Part shown: positions 5,891 through 12,892 of the stretch, in pieces
Position numbering within the stretch: the stretch's first letter is position 1
How the letters are laid out: the number at the start of each line of letters is the position of its first letter
Source: Methanosarcinaceae archaeon
Lineage (GTDB): Archaea; Halobacteriota; Methanosarcinia; Methanosarcinales; Methanosarcinaceae
Direction of reading: 5' to 3'
Assembly (NCBI GenBank): GCA_030655675.1
Contig: JAUSPM010000155.1
Span: 1 to 14,638, forward strand
Length of the DNA: 14,638 bases
The notes under the pieces: generated by a model
Database searches by the model: none
The model's input: the letters and a program-made list of their open reading frames with translations, nothing else
Told to the model about the DNA's origin: nothing
Made by a program: the position numbers and the translations under genes

Positions 5891-7900
5891 ATGGAAACAT
5901 CGATGCTAAATGACATAATCGTAATATTTGGACTGGCTATTGCCATACTTTTCATATCTCACAGACTTCGTGTACCATCAATTGTAGGTCTCCTGCTAAC
6001 AGGTATGCTCGCAGGCCCTTACGGCCTGGCGCTGATAAGCGGTGTTACTGAAATTGAAGTTCTGGCAGAGATCGGGATCGTGCTGCTTCTTTTCACGATC
6101 GGGATGGAGTTGTCGCTTAAAGATATGTGGCAGATCAAAAAAGCAGTGCTTCTTGGCGGATCAACCCAGGTATTAGTAACACTTATGGCGGCTGCACTGC
6201 TAGCAACTTATTTTGGATTGAAACCTGGCGAATCTATTTTCATAGGATTTCTGATTGCCCTTAGCAGTACGGCTATTGTCCTCAAACTCCTCCAGGAACG
6301 AGCTGATATGGACAGCCCACATGGTCGAACAACCCTTGCCATCCTGATATTTCAGGATGTCATCATCGTCCCAATGATGCTGATTACACCTTTGCTGGCA
6401 GGAGCAACAGGAAACGTTGGAAAATCACCCCTTGTTCTTTTTGCAATGGCTTTCGCACTACTTGTGGTAGTAATTGTAGGAGCTAAATGGATCGTTCCGA
6501 AACTGCTATACCAGATCGTCAGAACACGTAATAGTGAACTTTTCCTGCTTAGTATTATATTCATATGTTTTTCAGTTGCGCTTTTCACATACAGTATAGG
6601 ACTCTCCCTTGCCCTTGGTGCATTTTTAGCAGGACTTATCATCTCCGAATCTGAATATGGCCATCATGCAATTGGCAATATCCTGCCGTTTCGTGATGTG
6701 TTCATGAGCTTCTTTTTCGTCTCTATCGGTATGCTCCTGGACATCAATTTCCTTCTTCAGCAGCCTGGACTTATTGTCCTTATCGCATTGGGAGTTATTT
6801 CGTTAAAAGCAATTATAGCAGGATTTGCAACCGCTGTACTCGGATATCCGCTCAGGACAACCATTCTGGTAAGTCTGGCACTTGTGCAGGTTGGGGAATT
6901 CTCATTCATTCTTTCAAAATTCGGCATTGAATATGGCTTGCTAACCTGGAATACATACCAGATCTTCCTGGCAGTGTCTGTTGTTACCATGGCTGCTACG
7001 CCATTCATTATAAGCGCATCTCCCCGTATTGCAGATTCTGTGATGCGACTACCACTTCCAAAGAAAATAAAAAACGGTCTTTATCCTGTAAAGATGAACG
7101 GACAAACTAAAAAGATCAAACTCAAAGACCATCTTGTTATCATTGGTTTTGGAATAAATGGACGGAATGTCGCACGGGCTGCACGTGTTGCAGGCATACC
7201 ATATGCCATCATTGAAATGAATCCTGATACTGTCGTAAGCGAAAGATCAAATAATGAATTAATCTACTATGGAGATGCGACACAAGAGGCAGTTCTTAAG
7301 CACGTGAACATAAATGATGCAAGGGTAATGGTGCTTGGTATTTCCGATCCTGTGGCAAATCGAAGGATTATATCAACTGCCCGTCGGCTCAGCCCAAAAC
7401 TTCACATAATCACACGAACCCGATACCTTCAGGAGATGGGACCACTGTATGAACTTGGAGCGGATGAAGTTGTTCCGCAGGAGTTCGAAACATCTGTTGA
7501 GATCTTCATACGTGTCCTCAAAAAATACCTCATACCAAAAGACATCATTGAAACATTCATGGCTGAGGTGCGTGCTGATGGTTATGAGATGTTCCGCAAT
7601 CTATCCCGGGAATCAAGTGATTTCTGTGACCTGAAATTGAATCTATCCGATCTTGATGTGAGTACAATCAGGGTTGAAAAGGGATCGTATGTCTCCGGCA
7701 AGACATTAGCACAGATCGAACTCAGGAAGAAACATGGTGTAACCTTGATAGCATCATGCCGCGGCGGGGAGACTTCATCCAATCCTGATGCAAGTATAAG
7801 GCTTTGCCCGGGTGATGTACTTGTTCTGCTCGGGACACCGGAAAAGATCGCTGGAGTGATGAGGTTGTTTGTTACAGCTGAGGTGGGTGATGAGGATTGA
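5891..7900 (+). CDS. Kef-type cation/proton antiporter with RCK domains (CPA2 family)
   Basis: A 669-residue membrane protein. Residues about 6-385 are the CPA2 exchanger domain with a dozen hydrophobic helices; ALSSTAIVLKLLQE and the family's F154-Q155-D156 motif are visible, D156 being the likely cation/proton site. A linker leads to a TrkA-N (RCK) domain from about 413, with dinucleotide-binding G419-F-G-I-N-G424, E442 at the end of the second strand, and GDATQ further on. A TrkA-C domain fills about 583-665 (VEKGSYVSGKTLAQIEL...LCPGDVLVLLGTPEKI). The protein would exchange K+ or Na+ for H+, gated by NAD(H) or another nucleotide. The C-terminal half differs from Escherichia coli KefC, which lacks TrkA-C. 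The ribosome site AGGAGA sits six bases before the ATG. It is a single gene with a long gap after it. Confidence 0.92.
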   Translation: METSMLNDIIVIFGLAIAILFISHRLRVPSIVGLLLTGMLAGPYGLALISGVTEIEVLAEIGIVLLLFTIGMELSLKDMWQIKKAVLLGGSTQVLVTLMAAALLATYFGLKPGESIFIGFLIALSSTAIVLKLLQERADMDSPHGRTTLAILIFQDVIIVPMMLITPLLAGATGNVGKSPLVLFAMAFALLVVVIVGAKWIVPKLLYQIVRTRNSELFLLSIIFICFSVALFTYSIGLSLALGAFLAGLIISESEYGHHAIGNILPFRDVFMSFFFVSIGMLLDINFLLQQPGLIVLIALGVISLKAIIAGFATAVLGYPLRTTILVSLALVQVGEFSFILSKFGIEYGLLTWNTYQIFLAVSVVTMAATPFIISASPRIADSVMRLPLPKKIKNGLYPVKMNGQTKKIKLKDHLVIIGFGINGRNVARAARVAGIPYAIIEMNPDTVVSERSNNELIYYGDATQEAVLKHVNINDARVMVLGISDPVANRRIISTARRLSPKLHIITRTRYLQEMGPLYELGADEVVPQEFETSVEIFIRVLKKYLIPKDIIETFMAEVRADGYEMFRNLSRESSDFCDLKLNLSDLDVSTIRVEKGSYVSGKTLAQIELRKKHGVTLIASCRGGETSSNPDASIRLCPGDVLVLLGTPEKIAGVMRLFVTAEVGDED

Positions 7901-8233
7901 AAATTTGCACCACATACCTCATTAATGAATATCAGGGTATTCGTTGAAACAAGGGACGAATATTATCTGGAAAAAGGTATTTTGTGAATACACATCCTTC
8001 AATGAAATGTGACGACCGTCTAAAATGGATACAGTTTTTAATTAATAATATTTATTATAGTTACATAGAAACATAGCACATGAGAATATTGATTATAACG
8101 GCATGATATACAAGGAGTTCATCGTAGTCAGACTGGTATGATCTTAGACAACATACAAAAAATTTGTTTATATGACTGCGATAAAATTACTGCTTAAATG
8201 AGATTGCGGATCTGAAAACAAGAACCAATACAA

Positions 8234-8246
8234 CCGCCGTAGGCGG
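8234..8246. repeat. GC hairpin D of the dispersed repeat family
   Basis: CCGCC (8234-8238), loop GTA, GGCGG (8242-8246), followed by CGCATTCC. Read on the other strand, this matches the second hairpin of copies A and B, which is preceded by GGAACGT or GGAATGCG. Hence it appears to be an inverted, partial copy. Confidence 0.45.
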
Positions 8247-8383
8247 CGCATTCCCACACTACTGATCTCCGAAAATTATTCATATCAGTTGGGTTGATTG
8301 TAATATATAATTTGAAAGTTAAATGTTCCACAAAAGTAATGTCCAATATCCATAGGATGATTCACTTTGTCCCGAGATATATC

Positions 8384-8394
8384 TTATAAATATA
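8384..8394 (+). promoter_or_regulatory. TATA box for cbiDE
   Basis: TTATAAATATA is a textbook archaeal TATA element. A transcript starting about 25 bases downstream (near 8415) would carry a leader of about 130 bases containing hairpin E and the ATTAAC repeats before the cbiD start. Confidence 0.5.
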
Positions 8395-8445
8395 TAGTGC
8401 GTTTAACATGAACAAAGTGAGTGTTATCTCGATGATGGTGGGATT

Positions 8446-8459
8446 CGCCGCCTGCGGCG
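8446..8459. repeat. GC hairpin E in the cbiD leader
   Basis: CGCCG (8446-8450), loop CCTG, CGGCG (8455-8459). It is very GC-rich against an AT-rich background and would lie in the cbiDE leader RNA if the TATA box at 8384 is used. It may belong to the same hairpin family or act as a local RNA structure. Confidence 0.45.
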
Positions 8460-8507
8460 GATTGAGTCGGCATCAAAAAACGCTAAATAAGGACCAAAAT
8501 AAAACAG

Positions 8508-8537
8508 ATTAACATTAACATTAACATTAACATTAAC
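8508..8537 (+). repeat. Tandem hexamer (ATTAAC)5 just before cbiD
   Basis: Five perfect ATTAAC units end seven bases before the cbiD ATG, filling the place where a ribosome site would lie. No Shine-Dalgarno is seen. Perfect short tandem repeats can change in number by slippage. Confidence 0.85.
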
Positions 8538-8544
8538 CACAACA

Positions 8545-9609
8545 ATGATCGATCCAGTAGATAATTTCGAGATTCCAGAAGAATGGATAGCACTTGCACA
8601 AATTCCACTTGACGAACTTGAGGAACAGGTTTCCAAAGGACTGCTGGTAGTATTAAGTAATGGTTCAGTCCTCAAACGCGGATATACCACCGGCACAACC
8701 CTCGCCGCTGCCGCTAAAGCATCCGTTATATCGCTCAAACAAAATGTAGAACGTGTGTGTGTTCCCACACCTGTCGGGCTTCGTGCATGTTTGGATGTCA
8801 AAATACGAGATGGATGTGCAATTGCAATCAAACCACATAGTGACCATGAATCTGACATCACGCGCGGTCTTGAATTCAAGGCATGTGCACGTTTAATAGG
8901 GAACACAGAAAAAACAACCCATCCCACAAAACGAATAAAGATAATTGCCGGCGAAGGTATCGGAACTGTTGTCCGCAATGGATTCGAGATCAAAAAAGGA
9001 AATCCGGCCATCAATCCCGCACCACTGCAACAGATACATGATGCTGTAATGGAAGCCATTGAAGAGATTGGGTTTGAAGGTGGTAAAGGTATTGAAGTTA
9101 CAGTGTCTGTACCGAGAGGCACAGAAATTGGAAAGAAAACACTCAATTCACGTATCGGTGTGGAAGGAGGCATTTCAATACTTGGCACAACAGGTTTTGT
9201 TGAACCCTGGAATGACCATCTTGGTGAAACAAAGGAAATCCTGGCAAAAGAGGCAACAAAAGTTGTGATCACAACCGGTCGTCTGGGTATGCGTTATTCT
9301 ACGATGCTTTTCCCTGATCATACAATTGTTATGTTCGGCAGCAGAATATCAGAAGGGCTTGGGGCTGCAACAGGTAATGTTGAAGAAGTGATCATCTGTG
9401 GTCTGCCCGGACTTGTTCTTAAATGGGGTGACCCTGACATCCTGACAGACAGTGGCTTTGCAACTGTTTCTGATATGATGATAAACGATCCTGAAAATGA
9501 ACGCCTGTCAATCGCTTTTGAAAAAACCATCGAGAAATCAAATGGTGCGAGGATCGTTGTAATTGACAGAAACGGTGCGATACTAATGGATAGCGGGAGA
9601 AGATCATGA
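8545..9609 (+). CDS. cbiD: Cobalt-precorrin-5B C1-methyltransferase CbiD
   Basis: A 354-residue enzyme of the anaerobic (early cobalt insertion) cobalamin pathway; CbiD methylates C-1 of cobalt-precorrin-5B with S-adenosylmethionine. The family signature LKRGYTTGTT is at residues 43-52, followed by an Ala-rich stretch (LAAAAKAS), and GTTGFVEPW lies at 214-222. VITTGRLGMRYS and FGSRISEGLGAATG are further conserved blocks, and the length is normal. The start ATG (8545) gives MIDPVDNFEIPEEWI, a typical methanosarcinal CbiD N terminus as far as I recall. No ribosome site precedes it; the (ATTAAC)5 repeat occupies that position. The stop codon overlaps the cbiE start in ATGA (9606-9609), so the two are translationally coupled. 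The long open frame on the opposite strand is a codon-bias shadow. Confidence 0.95.
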   Translation: MIDPVDNFEIPEEWIALAQIPLDELEEQVSKGLLVVLSNGSVLKRGYTTGTTLAAAAKASVISLKQNVERVCVPTPVGLRACLDVKIRDGCAIAIKPHSDHESDITRGLEFKACARLIGNTEKTTHPTKRIKIIAGEGIGTVVRNGFEIKKGNPAINPAPLQQIHDAVMEAIEEIGFEGGKGIEVTVSVPRGTEIGKKTLNSRIGVEGGISILGTTGFVEPWNDHLGETKEILAKEATKVVITTGRLGMRYSTMLFPDHTIVMFGSRISEGLGAATGNVEEVIICGLPGLVLKWGDPDILTDSGFATVSDMMINDPENERLSIAFEKTIEKSNGARIVVIDRNGAILMDSGRRS

Positions 9610-10187
9610 TAATCGTTGGAGTTGGCGTTGGACCAAACATGCTCACACAAGAGGCTATCGAAGCGATCCAGCGAGCATCTATTGTTTACGGCTCCAAACG
9701 TGCCATTGAACTTGCATCCAAATACATCGGATGCGAAGCGCACAATATCGAGAATTACAAGACCCTGCATCTTTTACCCAAAGATGCGGTCGTGCTTTCC
9801 ACAGGCGACCCCATGTTTTCGGGGCTTGGTAAATTCGCAGGCGAGGGCGACAGGATAATTCCCGGCATATCCTCCCTTCAGGTCGCATGTGTTCGCCTTG
9901 GGGTGAACCTTTCCGACCTTGCGATTATCACTGCACACGGACGGGACCATGCACCTGCAAAAAAAGCGCTGATTCGGGAACTCAGATTGGGGAAAAATAT
10001 ATTCATGCTTCCGGACGCATCCTTTGGAACAATGGAGGTGGCGGAGGTTTTGAGGGAACTTGAGATAGATGCAGACATATATACATGTGAAGATCTCGGT
10101 TATCCCGATGAGCGCATCAGTCATGGTAATGTAGATACACCGCCAGTGGTTGGGTCGGGTATGTATTGTATCATGGTTGTGCGATGA
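9606..10187 (+). CDS. cbiE: Cobalt-precorrin-7 C5-methyltransferase CbiE
   Basis: A 193-residue SAM-dependent tetrapyrrole methylase that methylates C-5 of cobalt-precorrin-7 in anaerobic cobalamin synthesis. Visible family blocks are the N-terminal VGVGPNMLTQEA (residues 4-16), STGDPMFSGLG (65-75), PGISSLQVACVRLG, AHGRD and EDLGYPDERI. In most relatives the first loop is GxGPG; here the last glycine is N11, a departure in the substrate/SAM cleft that may be tolerated. CbiE is often fused to or followed by CbiT (C15 methylation and decarboxylation); here the protein ends at the CbiE part and no cbiT lies next to it. It overlaps cbiD by four bases and surely shares its transcript. Confidence 0.93.
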   Translation: MIIVGVGVGPNMLTQEAIEAIQRASIVYGSKRAIELASKYIGCEAHNIENYKTLHLLPKDAVVLSTGDPMFSGLGKFAGEGDRIIPGISSLQVACVRLGVNLSDLAIITAHGRDHAPAKKALIRELRLGKNIFMLPDASFGTMEVAEVLRELEIDADIYTCEDLGYPDERISHGNVDTPPVVGSGMYCIMVVR

Positions 10188-10612
10188 GATTGTAGGTGTG
10201 GTGGCTATATATCGGGAGTTTGCGGTATTGGAATATCAGGATGCTTATATGTGCATTGGTATTGGAATACCAGCACGCTTATGAATATATCGGGGTTCAA
10301 ATTCCAATCTCCAAAAATGATTTTGGTCCACTCCATAATTTCAAAGAAGGGATCATTGCTTCAAAAGCAACATTAAAGATCGGGGGCAAATATTCGATTA
10401 TGCAGACATATATTCTTCTTGCGTTGATCTGACCTGTGCATCTGTTTGATCTTGGGCGATAAACTCCAATCTGTAAACAATTTAACTTTACTAACCCATC
10501 AAAAGCCCCATGATTCGCTATCCTTATATATAATTAGTCTGTCAGTTTACTTGATAATAAATCAAGTTTACTTTAGTTTGTGAAGCACAGTAAATTCAAA
10601 AGGAGGACAATC
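10188..10612. other. Intergenic region between cbiE and cbiM
   Basis: About 425 bases. Early on there is an imperfect direct repeat with a 34-base period (10224-10249 and 10258-10283), each beginning GGTATTGGAATA; the second contains the palindrome GGTATT-GG-AATACC. The middle part (10290-10500) shows nothing I can name; an open frame of 78 codons at 10196-10432 has no ribosome site or recognisable domain. The last 90 bases form the cbiM promoter and operator candidate. Confidence 0.45.
10524..10573 (+). promoter_or_regulatory. cbiMN promoter with operator-like repeats
   Basis: TTATATATAA (10524-10533) is a strong archaeal TATA box, placing the transcript start near 10555. Over that site lies an inverted repeat ACTTGAT (10549-10555) / ATCAAGT (10561-10567), and a direct repeat AGTTTACTT at 10544-10552 and 10565-10573, exactly 21 bases (two helical turns) apart. 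A repressor bound here would block initiation, which suits metal- or cobalamin-responsive control. The regulator is not identified. Confidence 0.55.
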
Positions 10613-11308
10613 ATGCATATATTTGAAGGATTTTTGCCAGCTCCATGGTGGCAACTTTGGTTTGTATTTTCAATACCGGTAATATTATTTGGTATGCATA
10701 AATTGAATAAACTGGTAGATGAAAAACGGGAAATAATACCTCTGCTCGCTGTAGCTGGGGCATTCATATTTGTTATATCTTCTCTTAAGCTGCCTTCGGT
10801 TACCGGAAGTACATCCCACCCCACCGGAACTGGAATGGCTGCGATCCTTTTTGGTCCGGCAATCACAGCAGTTCTTTCATCAATTGTTTTATTGTATCAG
10901 GCTCTGTTCCTGGCCCACGGTGGTCTGACAACATTTGGAGCCAATGTTGCTTCAATGGGAATAATAGGTCCAGTACTGGCATATGCTGTTTATAAGGCTG
11001 GTATGAAAGCAAATCTCAATTTCTATGTTGTCGTGTTCTTGGCTGCCACTATTGCTGACTGGGGCACCTATATCGTTACCTCTATACAATTGGGACTGGC
11101 ATTTCCGGCTGAACCCGGAGGCGTAGTTACGTCAATAAAAGCATTTTTAGGCGTCTTTGCCATCACCCAAGTTCCCCTTGCAATTATAGAGGGAGCCCTT
11201 ACAGCGCTTATGTTCAAGTACATAATACAAGTTAAAAGCGATGTAATGGTAAAACTTAATGTGATCACTGAAGAATCAGTTAATAAGATCAAGGGATTGA
11301 TAACATGA
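10613..11308 (+). CDS. cbiM: Cobalt ECF transporter S component CbiM
   Basis: A 231-residue membrane protein, the metal-recognising subunit of the CbiMNQO cobalt importer. The ATG at 10613 is chosen over an in-frame upstream GTG (10580) because AGGAGG (10601-10606) sits six bases before it, and because CbiM/NikM proteins need the exact N terminus Met-His-Ile, whose amino group and His2 bind the metal ion. The typical blocks follow: EGFLP (5-9), H69 in SxSHPTGTG (66-73), FGP, LLYQALFLAHGGLTTFGANVASMG (about 95-118) and DWGTY. Six to seven helices are predicted. The stop overlaps the cbiN start in ATGA. The presence of a separate CbiN points to cobalt rather than nickel. Confidence 0.95.
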   Translation: MHIFEGFLPAPWWQLWFVFSIPVILFGMHKLNKLVDEKREIIPLLAVAGAFIFVISSLKLPSVTGSTSHPTGTGMAAILFGPAITAVLSSIVLLYQALFLAHGGLTTFGANVASMGIIGPVLAYAVYKAGMKANLNFYVVVFLAATIADWGTYIVTSIQLGLAFPAEPGGVVTSIKAFLGVFAITQVPLAIIEGALTALMFKYIIQVKSDVMVKLNVITEESVNKIKGLIT

Positions 11309-11595
11309 AATATAAAGCAGAACTCATATTCCTTGCTATACTCCTTGTCTTTACGGGACAGTTCCTGTACGTTTCCAGCCATACTGATGCTGAGTATACT
11401 GGATCTGACGGACAAGGAGGAGATATGGTCTTCGAACTGACAGGCGGCACATATGAACTAATTGCGGAACCATTATGGGAACCTCCAAGCGGTGAGATCG
11501 AAACCCTTCTATTTACAATTCAGGCATGCATCGGAACCGTCATTATCGGTTATTTCCTTGGGTACTACAAAGGAAAAGGACAGTCTGGAAACTAA
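11305..11595 (+). CDS. cbiN: Cobalt transporter accessory protein CbiN
   Basis: A 96-residue protein with two membrane helices (about residues 5-23 and 68-88) and an extracytoplasmic loop, as usual for CbiN. Signature blocks are GSDGQGGD in the loop, W58-E-P-P-S-G-E-I-E66, and LLFTIQACIGTVIIGYFLGYY. CbiN helps CbiM take up cobalt by giving metal access to the binding site. The start overlaps the cbiM stop by four bases, so the two are coupled. A strong terminator hairpin follows 18 bases after the stop. Confidence 0.95.
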   Translation: MKYKAELIFLAILLVFTGQFLYVSSHTDAEYTGSDGQGGDMVFELTGGTYELIAEPLWEPPSGEIETLLFTIQACIGTVIIGYFLGYYKGKGQSGN

Positions 11596-11613
11596 GTAAA
11601 CAACCAATGAAAC

Positions 11614-11646
11614 TCCCTCCCATTTCGGGAGGGATATGATTTTTTT
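11614..11646 (+). terminator. Terminator after cbiMN
   Basis: A perfect 8-base stem, TCCCTCCC (11614-11621) and GGGAGGGA (11627-11634), with a five-base loop ATTTC, then TATGA and a run of T (11641-11646). This is the clearest hairpin terminator in the window and would cut cbiMN off from cbiQO. Confidence 0.75.
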
Positions 11647-11766
11647 ATATGTTTCTTCAAAAGTCTTACTAAAGTAACTATTTGTGATATACCCACATAT
11701 AGAGTTTGATCCGTTTAGTGAGTTTAGATGAAGACCATAACAAAAACAAAACTTTGAAGATGGACC

Positions 11767-12024
11767 ATGAAAACAGAAGTTCTCAGTTACAGGGACATCG
11801 GAATCTCTTACAAAGATAAGAATGTTCTTTCAGGTTTTAATTTAGAGATAAACATGAGAGAAAATATCCTGCTTAAAGGGATGTCTGGAAGCAGGAAATC
11901 CACATTGCTTAAGCTCACACTGGGGTTTGCGCATCAGATCAGCGGATCGATATACTTCGAGAACAGGTTGCTTGACAGCAACAACATCTGGGAAGCGAGA
12001 AAATTCCCCCTCCAGTCAAATTAA
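11767..12024 (+). pseudogene. Broken ABC transporter ATPase remnant
   Basis: An 85-codon frame that matches only the start of an ABC ATPase: DIGISYKDKNVLSGFNLEI (about residues 10-28), a Walker A region, and SGSIYFENRLL (59-69). Similarity stops around residue 78; no Q-loop, signature motif, Walker B or H-loop exists. The Walker A reads GMSGSRKST, with Arg in place of the invariant Gly before Lys, explained by a single GGG-to-AGG change. It therefore cannot be a working ATPase. The frame is more like ATPases of small-permease exporters (FetA-like) than CbiO, but no permease remains. It lies between the cbiMN terminator and cbiQ, which suggests an insertion or deletion scar in the cobalt locus. 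It may still be transcribed. Confidence 0.75.
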
Positions 12025-12056
12025 AAATAGACATTTAAATAAAAAAAAATAAAAGA

Positions 12057-12074
12057 GTACGCACAAGAGCGTAC
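12057..12074 (+). repeat. Short hairpin before cbiQ
   Basis: GTACGC (12057-12062) and GCGTAC (12069-12074) form a perfect 6-base stem with a six-base loop, starting 26 bases before the cbiQ start codon. An A-rich tract (12022-12055) lies just upstream and may hold the cbiQ promoter. The hairpin could be an operator or an RNA structure. The cbiQ ribosome site AAGGAG (12086-12091) follows. Confidence 0.4.
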
Positions 12075-12099
12075 CACGATAATTTAAGGAGTATTTCAG

Positions 12100-12882
12100 A
12101 TGGCAAACATTCTTGATAACTATGCACTGGCAAGTCCTCTTAGATACAAGAACAACTGGCTTAAATTGTTCATTGTTACTATTGGCATGATTGCCGGCGT
12201 ATCATCCACATCACCAATAGTACCTCTTTTTATTGCCTCATCCATGAGCTTTGCAACGATCTATTTTGGAAAAACTCCATTGAAACTATATTCAAAGATC
12301 ATCCTGACGCCCGCAAGTTTTGTCCTTTTGAGCGCAATCATCATAGCCTTTTTCTTTGGTTCTGGAAATGAGTTGTTCTCCTTCAGCATCCTTGGATATG
12401 AGCTGGCGATCAATTCCGGAGGGTTTAATATGGCAATTCTGATCATGGCAAGGACCCTGGGAGGAATGACCTGTCTATTCTTCCTTGCACTCACAACCCC
12501 AATGATAGAACTATTTTCAGTCCTAAAGGCAACCAGACTACCGGATTATTTTATTGAGATCTCCATGATGATGTACAGGTACATCTTTGTCTTCATTGAC
12601 ATAGCAATGAGCATAAAGTATGCCCAAACGGTTCGCCTGGGTTACAGGAATTTTAAAACAGCTTCTAAATCCTTTGCAATGCTTGCAAGTATCCTGTTCA
12701 TAAGGTCATGGGAACAAGGAGAAAAAACCTACCTTTCCATGAACTCAAGGTGTTACGACGGAAAAATGACAATGTTCCACATAAAAAGACCTGTAAAGTT
12801 GCCTGAAGCCATTCTTACTGTCGTATATCTTGGTTGTTTAATATCCATCTCGTATCTGACAAGAGATTATTCCATATTCTGA
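12100..12882 (+). CDS. cbiQ: Cobalt ECF transporter transmembrane subunit CbiQ
   Basis: A 260-residue membrane protein, the T component that links CbiM to the ATPase CbiO. Five to six helices are predicted, the first at about 20-36 and the last near the C terminus (about 236-253). The cytoplasmic coupling region lies at about residues 170-225. The second coupling motif, normally A-R-G with YDG, reads S216-R217-C218-Y-D-G221, so the usual glycine is a cysteine; the arginine that contacts the ATPase is kept. AAGGAG eight bases before the ATG is a good ribosome site. Ten bases separate its stop from cbiO. It lies 1.2 kb after cbiN start, beyond a terminator and an ATPase remnant, so it probably has its own promoter. 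Confidence 0.92.
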   Translation: MANILDNYALASPLRYKNNWLKLFIVTIGMIAGVSSTSPIVPLFIASSMSFATIYFGKTPLKLYSKIILTPASFVLLSAIIIAFFFGSGNELFSFSILGYELAINSGGFNMAILIMARTLGGMTCLFFLALTTPMIELFSVLKATRLPDYFIEISMMMYRYIFVFIDIAMSIKYAQTVRLGYRNFKTASKSFAMLASILFIRSWEQGEKTYLSMNSRCYDGKMTMFHIKRPVKLPEAILTVVYLGCLISISYLTRDYSIF

Positions 12883-12892
12883 AGGTTAAAAT

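Larger units (their letters stand above)
7901..8544. other. Long intergenic region before cbiD
   Basis: About 644 bases. It contains the 16-base repeat ATGAATATCAGGGTAT (7925-7940), GC hairpin D (8234-8246), a strong TATA box (8384-8394), a short open frame (8408-8512), GC hairpin E (8446-8459) and the ATTAAC tandem repeat (8508-8537). No terminator is obvious after the antiporter gene. No full-length gene is supported between 7901 and 8400. Confidence 0.5.

Noticed and set aside
8400..8544. Bacterial-type cobalamin riboswitch before cbiD
   Set aside because: The conserved B12-box sequence and surrounding stems were not found; only a simple GC hairpin is present.
8424..9272. Long 282-codon open frame on the minus strand
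   Set aside because: It lies antisense to cbiD, has Ser/Pro-rich low-complexity composition and the translated ATTAAC repeat (VNVNVN), no ribosome site and no known domain; a shadow of cbiD codon use.
10292..10305. GGGGTTCAAATTCC resembling a tRNA T-arm
   Set aside because: The flanking bases do not form the five-base T stem, and no acceptor, D or anticodon stem could be placed upstream.
10196..10432. 78-codon frame after cbiE, considered as a small gene or cbiT remnant
   Set aside because: No similarity to CbiT, no ribosome site, and it spans the direct repeat at 10224-10283.
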